Below, in pieces: positions 21,506 to 32,014 of a stretch of 64,000 nucleotides of DNA. Every line of letters starts with the position of its first letter. The stretch's first letter is position 1. The notes beneath the pieces were generated by a model. The model was not told the origin of the DNA and did no database searches. It was given only the letters and a program-made list of their open reading frames with translations. The translations under genes and the position numbers were made by a program. This DNA is from Anticarsia gemmatalis (Eukaryota; Arthropoda; Insecta; Lepidoptera; Erebidae), in NCBI RefSeq assembly GCF_050436995.1, contig NC_134775.1, positions 3,945,124 to 4,009,123 on the forward strand, read 5' to 3'.

Positions 21506-24370
21506 ATGCTTGACATTTATGACGATATTGAAAAAACGATATCAATAAAATGTCACTCTCTCGAGAGATCAGAGCTTTGTACAGAATTAATTAGCCCAAA
21601 GGTCAATTTCATAGTAATAAGCCTAAACATAAGAAGCATACATCGTAACTTTGATAGTTTTCTGATTGCGTTAAACTCTATGAGTATCAATCCTGACGTA
21701 ATAATTTTATCTGAGTGTTGGCTTGGCGAAAACCCATTCATTCCAGCAATTCCCGGCTACGTTTCTTTTCACACCAAACAGTTCACCAACAAAAGTGGAG
21801 GAGTTATAGCCTATGTTAAAAAGTGTTGGAACACCGTAGTTAATGAACCACAATGTGAAGAATGTAACTGTCTTCAATTGACGATTAACGAAACTATCAC
21901 TGTGATTGGTATTTATAGATCCCCATCGTTTAAAAGCATAAACAATTTTTTAAATTATCTAGACAACACTTTGAGTAAAATTAACAGTCATCAATATATC
22001 ATTCTTACAGGTGATATAAATTTAGATATATGTAGTGCTGCTCCAAGTGGTCAATGTTCCGACTACATGTGTTTATTAGCTAGTCACCAGCTTCTCCCGG
22101 CCATCACCAGACCAACAAGAGGACTAACTTGCTTAGACCATATCTTCGTAAAAGCCCCGCCGCCGTCCACCCCTATAGGAATATTTTGCCCAGTTGGGAT
22201 AACTGATCACGACCTCTGCATTCTTGCCATGACCACTCGTCACATGAAACAAGCAAATTCTAAGAAGTTTACCAAACTCAAAACGAATATTTCTGGAGTT
22301 CTTACTGACCTGAAATCTGCAAACTGGGATGCAGTTATCACGGCGTCAGACCCCAATAAAGCAACAGATAAATTCAACCAGATATTGAAAAACGCAATGT
22401 TACAAAACACTAAAACTACTACAGTAAAACGTTCCCACCGTACGCTTAAACCTTGGATCACTCCGGGGCTCCTAAGATGCCAAAAGATAAGAGATAAACT
22501 CCACTTAGATTGTAGAAATAAACCTAATGATCTTATTTGCCAGATTACATATAAACGCTACAGAAACTTCCTACTGAATCTGCAAAAGAGATTGAAACAA
22601 GAGTACGAGGCAAACTTAATTACAGATAATAAAGACAATCCTAAAATGCTTTGGAAATCTATAAAACAAATCTGTAACATGACCACTTCTCACACAACTG
22701 CAATAGAACTCACCAAAATACAATCTGATCCCGTAGAATCTCTTAATGAATGTAATAAATACTTCTCAAACATTGGCCGGTGTTTAGCAGATAGAACCCT
22801 TCGCGAACTAAACGTCTCAGAGGAAACACTAGCTTCCCAATATAGATTAGCCGAAAAAGCCACTAGCGGAGGCTCACTTTTCCTCAAGCCTACAGACCCT
22901 TTTGAAATTAACCGACTTATTGACAATCTCAAAAACGAAAGTGTTCCAGGTCTTGACGGTTTCACTCCTGCAATGATAAAAGAGATGAAAGACTTAATAT
23001 TAGCCCCACTTACGCATATTTTTAACATTAGCCTCTCTTCGGGCACCTTCCCCCAAAGCTGGAAAACGGCCGTAATAACTCCCATCCATAAAGATGGAGA
23101 CAAATCAGTTCCAAACAATTATAGACCTATCTCCTTACTTAGCATATTTTCTAAACTTCTAGAAAAATTGGTTAATATCAGACTTTGTAACTTTCTTGAA
23201 AATAATAATCTTCTATCGCAATACCAATTCGGTTTTCGACAATCAAAATCAACGGAAGATGCTATTATTTCATTAACCGAGTCCGTATCTAAGTCTCTGG
23301 ATAATAACGAGCGCAGCTTGGCCGTCTTTCTTGATTTATCCAAGGCGTTCGACACTGTATCTATTCCTATCCTCCTTCATAAACTTCAAGCCTTGGGCGT
23401 GAGAGGTGTTGCTCTCGACTGGTTCCGTAGTTACCTTTCGAATCGTCGCCAATGTCTTAGAGTGGGTTCAACTACAAGTGATTATCTTTCTATTAATGTC
23501 GGTGTTCCTCAAGGCAGCATCCTTGCTCCTACGTTATTCTGCATGTATATAAATGATATCCTGGACCTAAATATACCAAAAACCAAAATATTATGTTATG
23601 CTGACGACACAGCAATTATCTTTCGAGACAAAACATGGCAAAAAGCGTTAAAAGCTGCAGAAAAAGGCATGGCTGATATTGCTGTGTGGCTACGTAAAAA
23701 TCTATTGACCCTCAATCTGAAAAAAACCCAATACATGGCTTTCCACAAAACCAACGCATCAAAACTACAGTCTCCGCCTATTTTAACTATACATACTTGT
23801 AATTCTAATAGCAACTCTTCTCCATGCAACTGCAGTTCCATCAATATCTCCCACTCGATCCGCTATCTAGGGGTAATACTGGACGAGCGTCTATCTTTTG
23901 ATGGTCATATAACACACCTAACTAAAAGAGTTAGAAGAACTATTTACATTATGAAATGCCTACGAAATAGCACTGATCAAAATGTATTACTATTAGTATA
24001 TAAATCACTCACTCAATCTTTACTGTACTACTGCACGCTTGTATGGGGAGGAGCAGCAAAAAGCAAAATGATAGATTTAGAAAGAGCTCAAAGAGCTGTG
24101 CTTAAAGTCTTGCTAAAAAAACCTTTCAGATTTCCCACAGACATGTTGTACGAGGAATGTAAAGTTCTGAGAGTACGTCAAATATTTATTCTAAAAGCTA
24201 CCATCTCTATGCACAAGTCTTTACTAAAACTACCTAATTTCGACGATCTAACCCAAAGGCGTGTTTTCCGTGTTCCAGTTAATTCCATAAACACTACTTT
24301 CATCAAAAGGCAATCTTTATATTTACGCCGTCATATATACAATAATAATAATAATAATAATAAAATATAG
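21506..24370 (+). CDS. CR1-type ORF2: endonuclease + reverse transcriptase
   Basis: About 954 codons from ATG 21506, no internal stop. Endonuclease: ISLNIRSIHRNFD, DVIILSECWL (Glu), GIYRSPS, ILTGDINLDI, ITDHDL. Linker: PGLDGFTPAMIK. RT: NNYRPISLLS, YQFGFRQSKSTEDAI, VFLDLSKAFDTV, VGVPQGSILAPTLF, CYADDTAII (catalytic YADD near 23597) and IRYLGVILDERLSF. The last codons are Asn repeats from an (AAT)n tract, which is the tail of the inserted minus-strand LINE, so the natural C-terminus is lost. No RNase H. Confidence 0.9.
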   Translation: MLDIYDDIEKTISIKCHSLERSELCTELISPKVNFIVISLNIRSIHRNFDSFLIALNSMSINPDVIILSECWLGENPFIPAIPGYVSFHTKQFTNKSGGVIAYVKKCWNTVVNEPQCEECNCLQLTINETITVIGIYRSPSFKSINNFLNYLDNTLSKINSHQYIILTGDINLDICSAAPSGQCSDYMCLLASHQLLPAITRPTRGLTCLDHIFVKAPPPSTPIGIFCPVGITDHDLCILAMTTRHMKQANSKKFTKLKTNISGVLTDLKSANWDAVITASDPNKATDKFNQILKNAMLQNTKTTTVKRSHRTLKPWITPGLLRCQKIRDKLHLDCRNKPNDLICQITYKRYRNFLLNLQKRLKQEYEANLITDNKDNPKMLWKSIKQICNMTTSHTTAIELTKIQSDPVESLNECNKYFSNIGRCLADRTLRELNVSEETLASQYRLAEKATSGGSLFLKPTDPFEINRLIDNLKNESVPGLDGFTPAMIKEMKDLILAPLTHIFNISLSSGTFPQSWKTAVITPIHKDGDKSVPNNYRPISLLSIFSKLLEKLVNIRLCNFLENNNLLSQYQFGFRQSKSTEDAIISLTESVSKSLDNNERSLAVFLDLSKAFDTVSIPILLHKLQALGVRGVALDWFRSYLSNRRQCLRVGSTTSDYLSINVGVPQGSILAPTLFCMYINDILDLNIPKTKILCYADDTAIIFRDKTWQKALKAAEKGMADIAVWLRKNLLTLNLKKTQYMAFHKTNASKLQSPPILTIHTCNSNSNSSPCNCSSINISHSIRYLGVILDERLSFDGHITHLTKRVRRTIYIMKCLRNSTDQNVLLLVYKSLTQSLLYYCTLVWGGAAKSKMIDLERAQRAVLKVLLKKPFRFPTDMLYEECKVLRVRQIFILKATISMHKSLLKLPNFDDLTQRRVFRVPVNSINTTFIKRQSLYLRRHIYNNNNNNNKI

Positions 24371-24721
24371 TTTATTTCTCTCAAAAGGTACAATGTATTC
24401 TTATAATTATAGATACTACATGAGCGGAACCTTGTTGAGAGCTGGAGTCTGAGCTAGGTTCGAAACCTGTGTGACAGATCTCCAGGCCTCACCTCTAGAT
24501 ATTACATAAATGACTTAGTAGCTACAACTAATTGTTTAAACAGTGTCAAAAGAACAATGATTATAGAGAGACAATTTAAATACAGATTAAGAAAATATTA
24601 TTGATTAAGAAAAATAGTGTGTGAGAATTGTGTGTGTATAGTGTGTATGAACTGATGTGTGTAAAAGTGTGTTCGTAGTGCCACATTAACATAAAAAATA
24701 TGAAAAATATGGTTTTATTAT

Positions 24722-27682
24722 CTACTTTAATGTACAAATAATTTTTTCAGTAGCGTCATAGTCTAAATCACTTAGCCAATGTGTAACTTTCCTTTTGCAT
24801 TCATTCTTCGTCATTGGGTACAAATTCAGAATTTTGTTCAGTCTATTGTACAGATAATTTCCCAGGAAGTAAAAAGACCTTTGGGCTAATCCAGTTTTGA
24901 CCGAGATCGAGGGGCAAACGTTGTATTTGCGACGAACGTGGTCTGCCTTTGATGGATCAAATTTGGTATTTATATGGGTTGTAACTATGAGGTTAAGAAT
25001 AAACAATTTTCGTACCGAGAGTACGTTACAGGTCTTGTAAAGATCGGTGGTAGGACATCGGTATGGGAGTCGCCAACCTATTTTTAATATTAATCTTTGG
25101 GCGCGCTCTAGTTTTAGGAGATGTGTTTTATGTGTACCTCCCCATGCAACGATGCAATACTGAGTAACTGATTGACAAAGAGCCAAATAAGTGTGCTTAA
25201 GGATCTGGGCGTCGACTGCATTACTTAGGGCCTTAAACACAAATATAAGTTTACGCAGTCTGGAGGTCAGTGTGTTTATATGGTAGTGAAAGGAGAGGGT
25301 GTCATCTATTTGTACTCCTAGGTACTTAACGTGGCTGATTCGAGATAGAGTTGGACAATTGCAGGATGTAGGGGCAAGGACATTGCAAGAATGGGCAATA
25401 AGGGAGTGAGAGGGTGAAAACGTCTTGCCTTGACTGGTCAAAGAAAAAGTAAGGTAGTTGGTTTTACCGGTATTGAGTGTGAGCCGATTTGCCAATAACC
25501 AACTTGTTACTAAGTTTAGGCTGGACTGGGCAGTCGCAAACACTGATTCCCAAGTTTCACCATATGATATGAGGGCAGTATCATCGGCGTACGTAAATAT
25601 AACGGTGTTGTTCAGCTGTAATTGACAAAGATCGTTAATATAAAGTAGGAATAATGTGGGTCCCAGGATGCTGCCCTGTGGGACTCCGTTGACAACAGGA
25701 AGCTCATCGCTACAGTATTCATTGATTTTAACGCATTGTCGTCTATTATCGAGATAGCTTTTGAAGAGTGATAGTTGACTACCTCTGATCCCGATTCTTT
25801 CGAGTTTTGCCAGCAGGACTGAGATTGATAGCGTGTCGAACGCCCTAGCAATGTCTAAAAAGACTCCTATAACTTTCTGTTTGTGGTCAAGTTTATCTAT
25901 TATTAGATTAGTGAGGTCTAAAACTGCTTTATTCGTGGAAAGGCCAGAGCGAAATCCGTACTGCCGTGACGACAATACTTGAGTTCTCTCTAAGAAATTG
26001 ATAAGCCTGTTGTTTATCAATCTTTCTAGTAGTTTGGAAAGTGTAGGTAAAATAGATATAGGCCTATAGTTATTCGGCCGGTCTTTACCACCTCCCTTGT
26101 GAATCGGGCGAACCACTGCGAGTTTAAAAGCGTCAGGGAATCTACCAGTTCTAAAAGAAAGATTACATAAAAACGTGATGGGAGGAAGTAAATATTCTTT
26201 GAATTTTTTGAGAAACGTACCGGATATATTGTCGCTACCCACTGCACAATCACTTCTCAAATTCATTATAAGAATATCAAGTTCGGACTCATCGGTTTCT
26301 AATAATACAAATGATTGTTGGTGGTGAGGCAAAATGTCTGTTGGCTGTGACGTGTGATTGACTATATCAGCTGGAGATCTTCCAATATTAACAAAATATG
26401 AATTTATTTCGTTCACTGAGCGTCTTGGGTCAGATGGGGATAGAAGTTCGAGAGGTTGCGCTGTGTCTTTAACTGTATGCGTGATAGATTTTATGGCCTG
26501 CCAGATTTTTTTAGTGTTTCCCTTAGCGTTATCTATTTGACATTTATTATATTTTATTTTAGTAGACTTAAGTAGATTGCCACAGTAATTCCTGTATCTT
26601 CTGTATGTGATTTTTAAAGTCTCGTTATTTGGGTTATTTTTGAGTTTTAGATGTAGGCGATCTCTATTTCGCAAGCATTTTAGTAGGCCAGCCGTCATCC
26701 ATTCTTGTTTGAACCTTTTGCGATTTGGAACTACCTTCAAAACTGTGTTGGCAGAAATTATTTTGTTCAGAGTATTAATAAAGTAAGAGGTAGCGTCATT
26801 CGCGTCAAGAAAACTATATATAGGACTGAAATCAGTATTAATAATTTCTAATTCTATATTCTCGTAATTTATTATTTTAGAAGATTTATACTTATGTATT
26901 ATGCTGTTGGAGTAATGTTTAGAACGAAGAAAAAATAAAACTGTGTCATGGTCAGTTATGGATGTATTTGCTACGTAGCAGAAGGCAGGTAATTTAGTTT
27001 TTAGTAAAAGATGATCTAAGCAGGACCGATTTTGTCTAGTATACAGTGTGTGAGCCGGCAAAATTCCGTGATAAGCAGCCATATTGAGGTAATCTAATGA
27101 CCGTTGATCGCTATTTGTTTCGGAAATATCGATATTTATGTCCCCGGTTATGATGATATTTTTAAAAGCGGAGTAGGTCGAAAGAAGTTCATTTAGGGAG
27201 TTAATGAATACAGACACATTTTGGATAGCAGGCGAGCGATATATCGCGATTAGGATCGTATTTTTGTTTACAGTTAAACATAGACAATTTGCATCCTCCA
27301 ACGGCGGTTCGCTAGAAGTAATAAGTAGACGGTTTCTAAAATATACAACTACACCATCATTTTGTGAAGAGTGTTTTTGAGTCATTACAGAGGTGTAGCC
27401 ACGTATTGTAGGTATACGGGGAGAGCTTTTCAGCCAGCATTCGGTAAGAACAATCACATCCCACAGTACATCACTTCCATGAAGTAGCGTAAGTAAACTG
27501 TCAAAGTTTTTATTTATACTTCTGATATTTTGACATAAGAGCTTTAATGATCTGCCGTGTAAGCGAGATAACTTTCGACAGTCTTCTATGTTACAATTCG
27601 ATGAATAAGATAAAGCAATTTGATCTAAATCATTATTTATGTCCTGTATACAATCGAATTTATTTTGTGTAAAATAGTGTAA
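24722..27682 (-). CDS. CR1-type ORF2 (-): endonuclease + reverse transcriptase
   Basis: 987 codons are open after the upstream TAG at 27683-27685. Endonuclease: CQNIRSINKNFDSLL, VIVLTECWL, AIYRSPA, IIITGDINIDI, SITDHDTV. RT: NNYRPISILPTLSKLLE, YGFRSGLSTNKAV, VFLDIARAFDTL, NGVPQGSILGPTLF, FTYADDTALI, VKYLGVQIDDTLSF. It ends at LDYDATEKIICTLK. No ATG occurs before the conserved N-terminal EN motif, so the natural start is lost or unusual. No internal stop, so this copy is young. Confidence 0.88.
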   Translation of the reverse strand, partial: LHYFTQNKFDCIQDINNDLDQIALSYSSNCNIEDCRKLSRLHGRSLKLLCQNIRSINKNFDSLLTLLHGSDVLWDVIVLTECWLKSSPRIPTIRGYTSVMTQKHSSQNDGVVVYFRNRLLITSSEPPLEDANCLCLTVNKNTILIAIYRSPAIQNVSVFINSLNELLSTYSAFKNIIITGDINIDISETNSDQRSLDYLNMAAYHGILPAHTLYTRQNRSCLDHLLLKTKLPAFCYVANTSITDHDTVLFFLRSKHYSNSIIHKYKSSKIINYENIELEIINTDFSPIYSFLDANDATSYFINTLNKIISANTVLKVVPNRKRFKQEWMTAGLLKCLRNRDRLHLKLKNNPNNETLKITYRRYRNYCGNLLKSTKIKYNKCQIDNAKGNTKKIWQAIKSITHTVKDTAQPLELLSPSDPRRSVNEINSYFVNIGRSPADIVNHTSQPTDILPHHQQSFVLLETDESELDILIMNLRSDCAVGSDNISGTFLKKFKEYLLPPITFLCNLSFRTGRFPDAFKLAVVRPIHKGGGKDRPNNYRPISILPTLSKLLERLINNRLINFLERTQVLSSRQYGFRSGLSTNKAVLDLTNLIIDKLDHKQKVIGVFLDIARAFDTLSISVLLAKLERIGIRGSQLSLFKSYLDNRRQCVKINEYCSDELPVVNGVPQGSILGPTLFLLYINDLCQLQLNNTVIFTYADDTALISYGETWESVFATAQSSLNLVTSWLLANRLTLNTGKTNYLTFSLTSQGKTFSPSHSLIAHSCNVLAPTSCNCPTLSRISHVKYLGVQIDDTLSFHYHINTLTSRLRKLIFVFKALSNAVDAQILKHTYLALCQSVTQYCIVAWGGTHKTHLLKLERAQRLILKIGWRLPYRCPTTDLYKTCNVLSVRKLFILNLIVTTHINTKFDPSKADHVRRKYNVCPSISVKTGLAQRSFYFLGNYLYNRLNKILNLYPMTKNECKRKVTHWLSDLDYDATEKIICTLK

Positions 27683-28032
27683 CTATGCAATATGAGGGAC
27701 GATAATTGTAATTGCATCTTCCAACGTTCGGATCTAAAATCAGCTGGATATGTGACGCGATATGATGGCTCTGTCAACGCATAAACGAAATAATAACGAA
27801 GGCAATTACAGTACATGGACAGTGGAATACTGCTGTTGCGATGTGTGATCAAAAAAATCAAAACCATATAATAATACGTGTTTAAGGGTGTGATGTTGGT
27901 AGTGTACGAGTTTGTGAAAGTATAAGTGTGATAAATATAGTGAATATGTAATAAAATGCAAAACATGGTGTAAAAAATGTGGTAATAGATAGCACATGCA
28001 AACTGTGTTAACAATGATATGATATGTAATAG

Positions 28033-28542
28033 TCATTGCTGCTTTGACAATAGCGCAAGACACCTCTCCGATTTAATATGAATAGGCTTTTCTGCTGGAG
28101 TTTTACGCACTAAAATCCTTCCGTTAGAGTACCAGCATGCGTAGTTAAGGGTCTTAGCAAGTTGACGTGTATTATACGATAGCTTTTTCAAACTCGGAGG
28201 AAGGTGCTCATCAACATAAAGTGGCAATTTGTTTCCAGCCAAACCAATGGAAAGTGTATTTAGCTTATCATTGGGTGAACGTTCTTTGTTGTATTTTCTG
28301 ACCTTACCCAAAAATTCATTCCTAGTAAAAACACAGGCAAATTCAGCAACCACTGGTCTGCAAATACCTGGCTTGCCGGGTAATCTATAAATGTCACGTA
28401 GGGTCCTTGACTGTATATCCATCTCGACTAGCTTCCCTACACTAGATAGAGCGGCCACAAGATCTTCGGTTTTTTCCTGTTCAATACAATTTCCTGTACA
28501 ATAAAATAACTCAAGTACACAAAGAAATAAAATCATACTCAA
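28033..28542 (-). pseudogene. CR1-type ORF1 fragment, FP25K-like domain
   Basis: C-terminal ORF1 domain: TEDLVAALSSVGKLVEMDIQ, ICRPVVAEFACVFTRNEF, LYVDEHLPPSLKKLSYNTRQ and ACWYSNGRILVRKT. The order (phosphate-binding-like basic strand, V.E.L....+.L, W...GRI.V+) parallels the FP25K C-terminal domain. The first 15 codons, from a TTG, look unrelated and probably reflect the truncation point. A more diverged relative of the 20.2-kb ORF1. Confidence 0.7.
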
Positions 28543-28634
28543 TTAAAGAAGTTAAGCGAAAAATAAATCAATGGCTTATGACACTTTCCTACGACGATTC
28601 TGAACAGCTACTTGCTGGATATAGCTGACCCTGT

Positions 28635-28638
28635 CACA

Positions 28639-28701
<63 letters not shown>

Positions 28702-28710
28702 ACTCACACA

Positions 28711-28743
<33 letters not shown>

Positions 28744-28763
28744 ATACATACATACATACATAC
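28635..28763. repeat. (CA)n / (CATA)n microsatellite
   Basis: Long CA run with short CT interruptions, ending in CATA units. It lies at the 5' edge of the minus-strand CR1. Confidence 0.95.
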
Positions 28764-29188
28764 CACTCATAAATTTTAATTATACTACTACTCTAAGGTA
28801 CTCAAAAATACAATTATATAATACTTACCTGTTGCTAATATGATTATTATCTAAGCATATAATATAAGAACACTGTTTTGTTTTACTGTTTTAATTTTAT
28901 AAGTATTTTGTTTTTTTTCTTCTATTTAAGCTGACATTTTATAACAGAGTTTAATTTTTAAAATATGTACAACATAATTTTTAGTCACTAAGGTACGTAA
29001 TTATACTTATTAAGTAATCCTTTTGAACCGGATTGCGCATACTGTTAATAGTCTTCCATGCACAAATGTATTATCTGGCCCCTGCGATACAAGCCACGAG
29101 CTTAGTGCAGGGACCGCCGCAAACATTTTTTGTATGTATACTAATTTGATAAATAAATAATTTGAATTTGAATTTTGAATTTGAATTT
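28764..29188 (+). other. LINE 3' UTR with TTTGAA tail
   Basis: Non-coding, AT-rich. Near the end it has AAATAAATAATTTGAATTTG followed by TTTGAA repeats to 29189, the microsatellite-like tail used by CR1-type elements instead of poly(A). Probably the 3' end of the plus-strand CR1. Confidence 0.6.
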
Positions 29189-29533
29189 GAGTTCTATTGC
29201 ACAGCATTCAAATATCCCGCTAATAGACAACTGGGCTATATGTGGTAGTTCTTTCCAAGTGTGCAATACTAAGATGCAAGCACCACCTCTTTTACTATCT
29301 ACTCTACAATAGCACGCCGCTAAACTATAATTTGGTATACAAAGGTGAGCTTCTTGGCCTGCCATCATAAAATGTTCGGTTATGCACAAAACATCTGTAT
29401 AGTATTTCCTTTCCTCAAGCACCTCCAATGACACAGAAAGACTAATAGCTTTATTAAGTAGACCTGCGATGTTTTGATGTAATATGTACAGAGACTTATT
29501 AACGAAAAAAAATGTCAATTCAGTAGGTTCCAT
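29189..29533 (-). pseudogene. Jockey-type endonuclease, N-terminal half
   Basis: Begins at ATG 29533. Motifs ILHQNIAGLLNKA (Asn), DVLCITEHFM (catalytic Glu), YSLAACYCR, KRGGACILV and FECCAIEL. The frame continues in the 19.5-19.8 kb piece; what separates them is the CR1 insertion. Confidence 0.85.
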
Positions 29534-29553
29534 GGTTATACGAATGAAATATC

Positions 29554-29699
29554 TTCAGTCCAAATCAAGTCATTTATTAATTTATGTCAAATATTGATAC
29601 TTATGATAGTCGTTACAATAACTGAATCTACCACTAGCACGGAAAGGGGGTAGAGCCTTATGAGAAGAGCTAGCGAGAAACTGACGGCCACTCTTTTTA
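29554..29699 (-). repeat. CR1 3'-tail repeat (family shared with 50.6 kb)
   Basis: CAAATCAAGTCATTTATTAA onward matches the 3' ends at 47699, 50597 and (inverted) 36440, including the conserved GGGGGTAGAGCCTTATGAGA block. Similarity ends near GGCCACTCTTT. Confidence 0.75.
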
Positions 29700-30116
29700 A
29701 TAACTTTACTCTTTAGCGTGACAGAGAGCACGCTCTCTCGTATCGGGTCTAGGTGGAAGTGAACGACATATCAGTTCCCACCGATGGACGCCACCGCCAA
29801 AACCAATTACAACTTCTAATATAACAAATAATTAAACAACAGCTATATAATTCTAAACAGGTAGCTTAATATTCAACTATAATATTTCTATGAATTTAAC
29901 ATAACTTAAAGTTATTGAAATCAGACAAAATAACATTAATTCAAACAATATAAAACCAACTTTATACTTACATCTTCCGTTCAAGATGACGCCACTGGCG
30001 GCGAATAAGAGAAATGAAGTAGTTACCTATTGCTAAATACTAAAAGTTATTCAATATGATTTAGAATGGTAACATAAATTAATAATAATTCTAGTTGTAA
30101 TTATTAAAGATATTTA
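29700..30116. other. AT-rich spacer, no gene seen
   Basis: May be the remainder of the diverged LINE copy to its left. No coding evidence. A TA at 30115-30116 is the left target duplication of the pogo-type element. Confidence 0.4.
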
Positions 30117-30123
30117 AGGTCAA

Positions 30124-31308
30124 CTGGGGCAAATGCGTTATATTTTTATATTGAGCACTTTTAAAGGCGGATTTTTAAAAATTTGGGGACCTATTAGGAT
30201 ATTATTTACTATAAATGTATTCTTTAGTATTATTACGTTTTCTAAGTTTACTTATTAGTTTAATTCGAAACCTACCAAGTCAATAGTATTTGTTGTGTTT
30301 TTTAAAAAGAGGAATATTAGACGCATTTTCCCTTATTGGGGTAAAAGCATCTGTTCTAAATAAAACTAAATAAACCTGGATGCTGCCCTATAAAATTGTC
30401 GGTAAATCAGAGAAATACCAAAGAGGCGAGGAATTAGAGAAGATTTTAGAACACCGGGGCAAATGCGATTATGATTGCGTAGACGCATTTACCTCGTTCA
30501 GAATCCAGATGTTGTGAACATTTTTAGGATACGTTAAGCGTAAGTGTTAAAATGAAAGAATGTTTACAATCAAAAACATTTAATAAAATCAAATAATAAT
30601 GTAATCTTTGGATATGCACCTTAAAACAATAACAGTTAATTGATCACTCATATGTGAACTGTATTAATTAAAGTAAGATTTTTATTATGCGTTATTACCC
30701 TTAAAACTAAGCTTATATTAGTAACACAATTTTATACTTTCGATAATTAGTTACTAAGTCTTCTGTCTCTCTATGAAATATGAAAATCAAATACATACTT
30801 GAAACTCAAGGATCAAAATCACAGTTATTATTATAACAAACTGCCTAATGTATGTTAACATTCTATAATTTACCCACGTTAACATAGATATACAATAAGT
30901 AATTATAAAACTTTTAATCAAACTTTACCTATTTTAATAAAATCAAATAAGTAATAATTATATTTTGTTAAGTTAATAACATTTAAGTGGACCTAAGACT
31001 AAGACCTTAAAATCAATAAAATTTAATCAATTAAATGTAATCCAATTTTATACTTTCTATAATTACTAAGTCTTCTTTTTCTCCATATATTTTAATCTTA
31101 AAAACAAACTTGAAACTTAAATATCAAAATCGGATCAGTTTATCAAATACTTAATGTATATTAACATTCTATAACATACTCATATTAACATAGACATAAA
31201 ATAATTAAAAAAACATTAAGAATTATTGCACTAAAAATTTTTGTCACCACATGTATTTGGTGACAAAAATTTTAAGATAAAAATATTCTGGTAGAGTAAG
31301 AGCGAGTG
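30124..31308. other. Pogo-type element, right non-coding part
   Basis: AT-rich subterminal region between the TIR and the transposase stop. It holds the extra GGGGCAAATGCG-type motifs and long near-repeats, such as the two stretches around 30740 and 31050 with ACAATTTTATACTTTC / CCAATTTTATACTTTC. Confidence 0.6.
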
Positions 31309-32014
31309 TTACTGGACATTAATTTTTTTTAAATTCTCCTTAAAGATAACATGCCCCCTTCGGGTAATTAGTGGCGTTTCAAGAATCATCACAATGTCGG
31401 CATCGTGTCTTATAACGGAAATATCTTCAACGTCAGGGTAATGAAAGGACTGAATTTTGCTATTCTTAATTAACCTCAAATCCTTAACTTTTGGATTATT
31501 ATCTTCCATTGAAATTACGTTACCAACGAAGTGCTTCACTGTTCTTTTTGTTGAAAATTTTACTAACAGCCAGTCGTCTACTCGTGGAGATCTCACTGAA
31601 TTCGTTACATATTCATCAAAAATGTAATCAGTCGTTTCATTAGAATGAATAGGTAGTTCTTGCAGAATTTTCGAATTTGTATTATGGTCATTCTCTTTGT
31701 CACTCCATGATGTATTTTCACAAAAACTATTCCAATCTTCAGTCGAGTCAGTGTCACTTATTGCTATTTCACTAACTTCACTACTTTCGTCACAGGAATA
31801 CAGTATTTTCTTTGGTCGTTTTTTAGCCTTGGATAAAAGTTTAGGATTTCCTTTTTTTGCTGGTTTTTGTCTATTTAAACTTTTTTTAAATCTTTTATTT
31901 TCTTTTTCAGCCTCATCTTTTTCTTTTTGGATTTTTTCGTCTCGCAGCTTAATTAAAAAGGCTTCTCTTGTTATAACTTCACAACCTTTTGCCACTTTTC
32001 TTTTCTTCACCTTA
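31309..32014 (-). pseudogene. Pogo transposase, C-terminal extension
   Basis: Open to the stop at 31309. Starts with a basic stretch (KKRKVAKGCEV), continues as a Lys/Glu-rich helix (RDEKIQKEKDEAEKEN) and an acidic Ser/Asp region, and ends with a compact block (WLLVKFSTKRTVKHFVGNVI ... VMILETPLITRRGHVIF). This tail, with a small beta-rich domain, is common in insect jerky/Tigger-type transposases. A Helitron separates it from the catalytic domain. Confidence 0.75.

Larger units (their letters stand above)
24341..28630 (-). mobile_element. CR1-type LINE (-), tail-to-tail with the plus copy
   Basis: Minus-strand order: partial ORF1 (28542-28033), ORF2 (27682-24722), 3' UTR with an AATAAA-like site near 24370 and an (ATT)n tail at 24341-24363. 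Its 5' side meets a long (CA)n tract at 28635-28763 and ORF1 lacks the PHD/coiled-coil half, so it is 5' truncated. Its tail abuts ORF2 of the plus CR1. Confidence 0.8.
19839..29188 (+). mobile_element. CR1-type LINE (+), itself interrupted
   Basis: Inserted into the Jockey-type endonuclease. The 5' UTR is about 19839-20192, ORF1 20193-21245, ORF2 21506-24340. A probable 3' UTR (28764-29188) ends in TTTGAA repeats at 29158-29189. The stretch 24341 to about 28630 is a minus-strand CR1-type element inserted at the end of ORF2. That 28764-29188 belongs to this element is inferred from orientation and from its tail meeting the split EN exactly. Confidence 0.75.
10888..29540 (-). mobile_element. 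Old Jockey-type LINE split by nested insertions
   Basis: Pieces of one ORF2 lie in order on the minus strand: EN N-terminus 29533-29189, EN C-terminus 19838-19497, EN-RT linker 19232-18636, a 34-base RT piece 15435-15402, RT 12229-10929, then 3' UTR to about 10888. The EN halves fit in frame at 29189/19838. The RT pieces fit around two insertions once one 4-bp target duplication is removed at each. The intervening 19839-29188 and 12234-18631 are therefore later insertions. No ORF1 was found, so the copy is probably 5' truncated. Confidence 0.8.

Noticed and set aside
24425..24490. Possible tRNA (GGTTCGAAACC looks like a B box)
   Set aside because: No matching A box, acceptor stem or anticodon arm could be folded around it.
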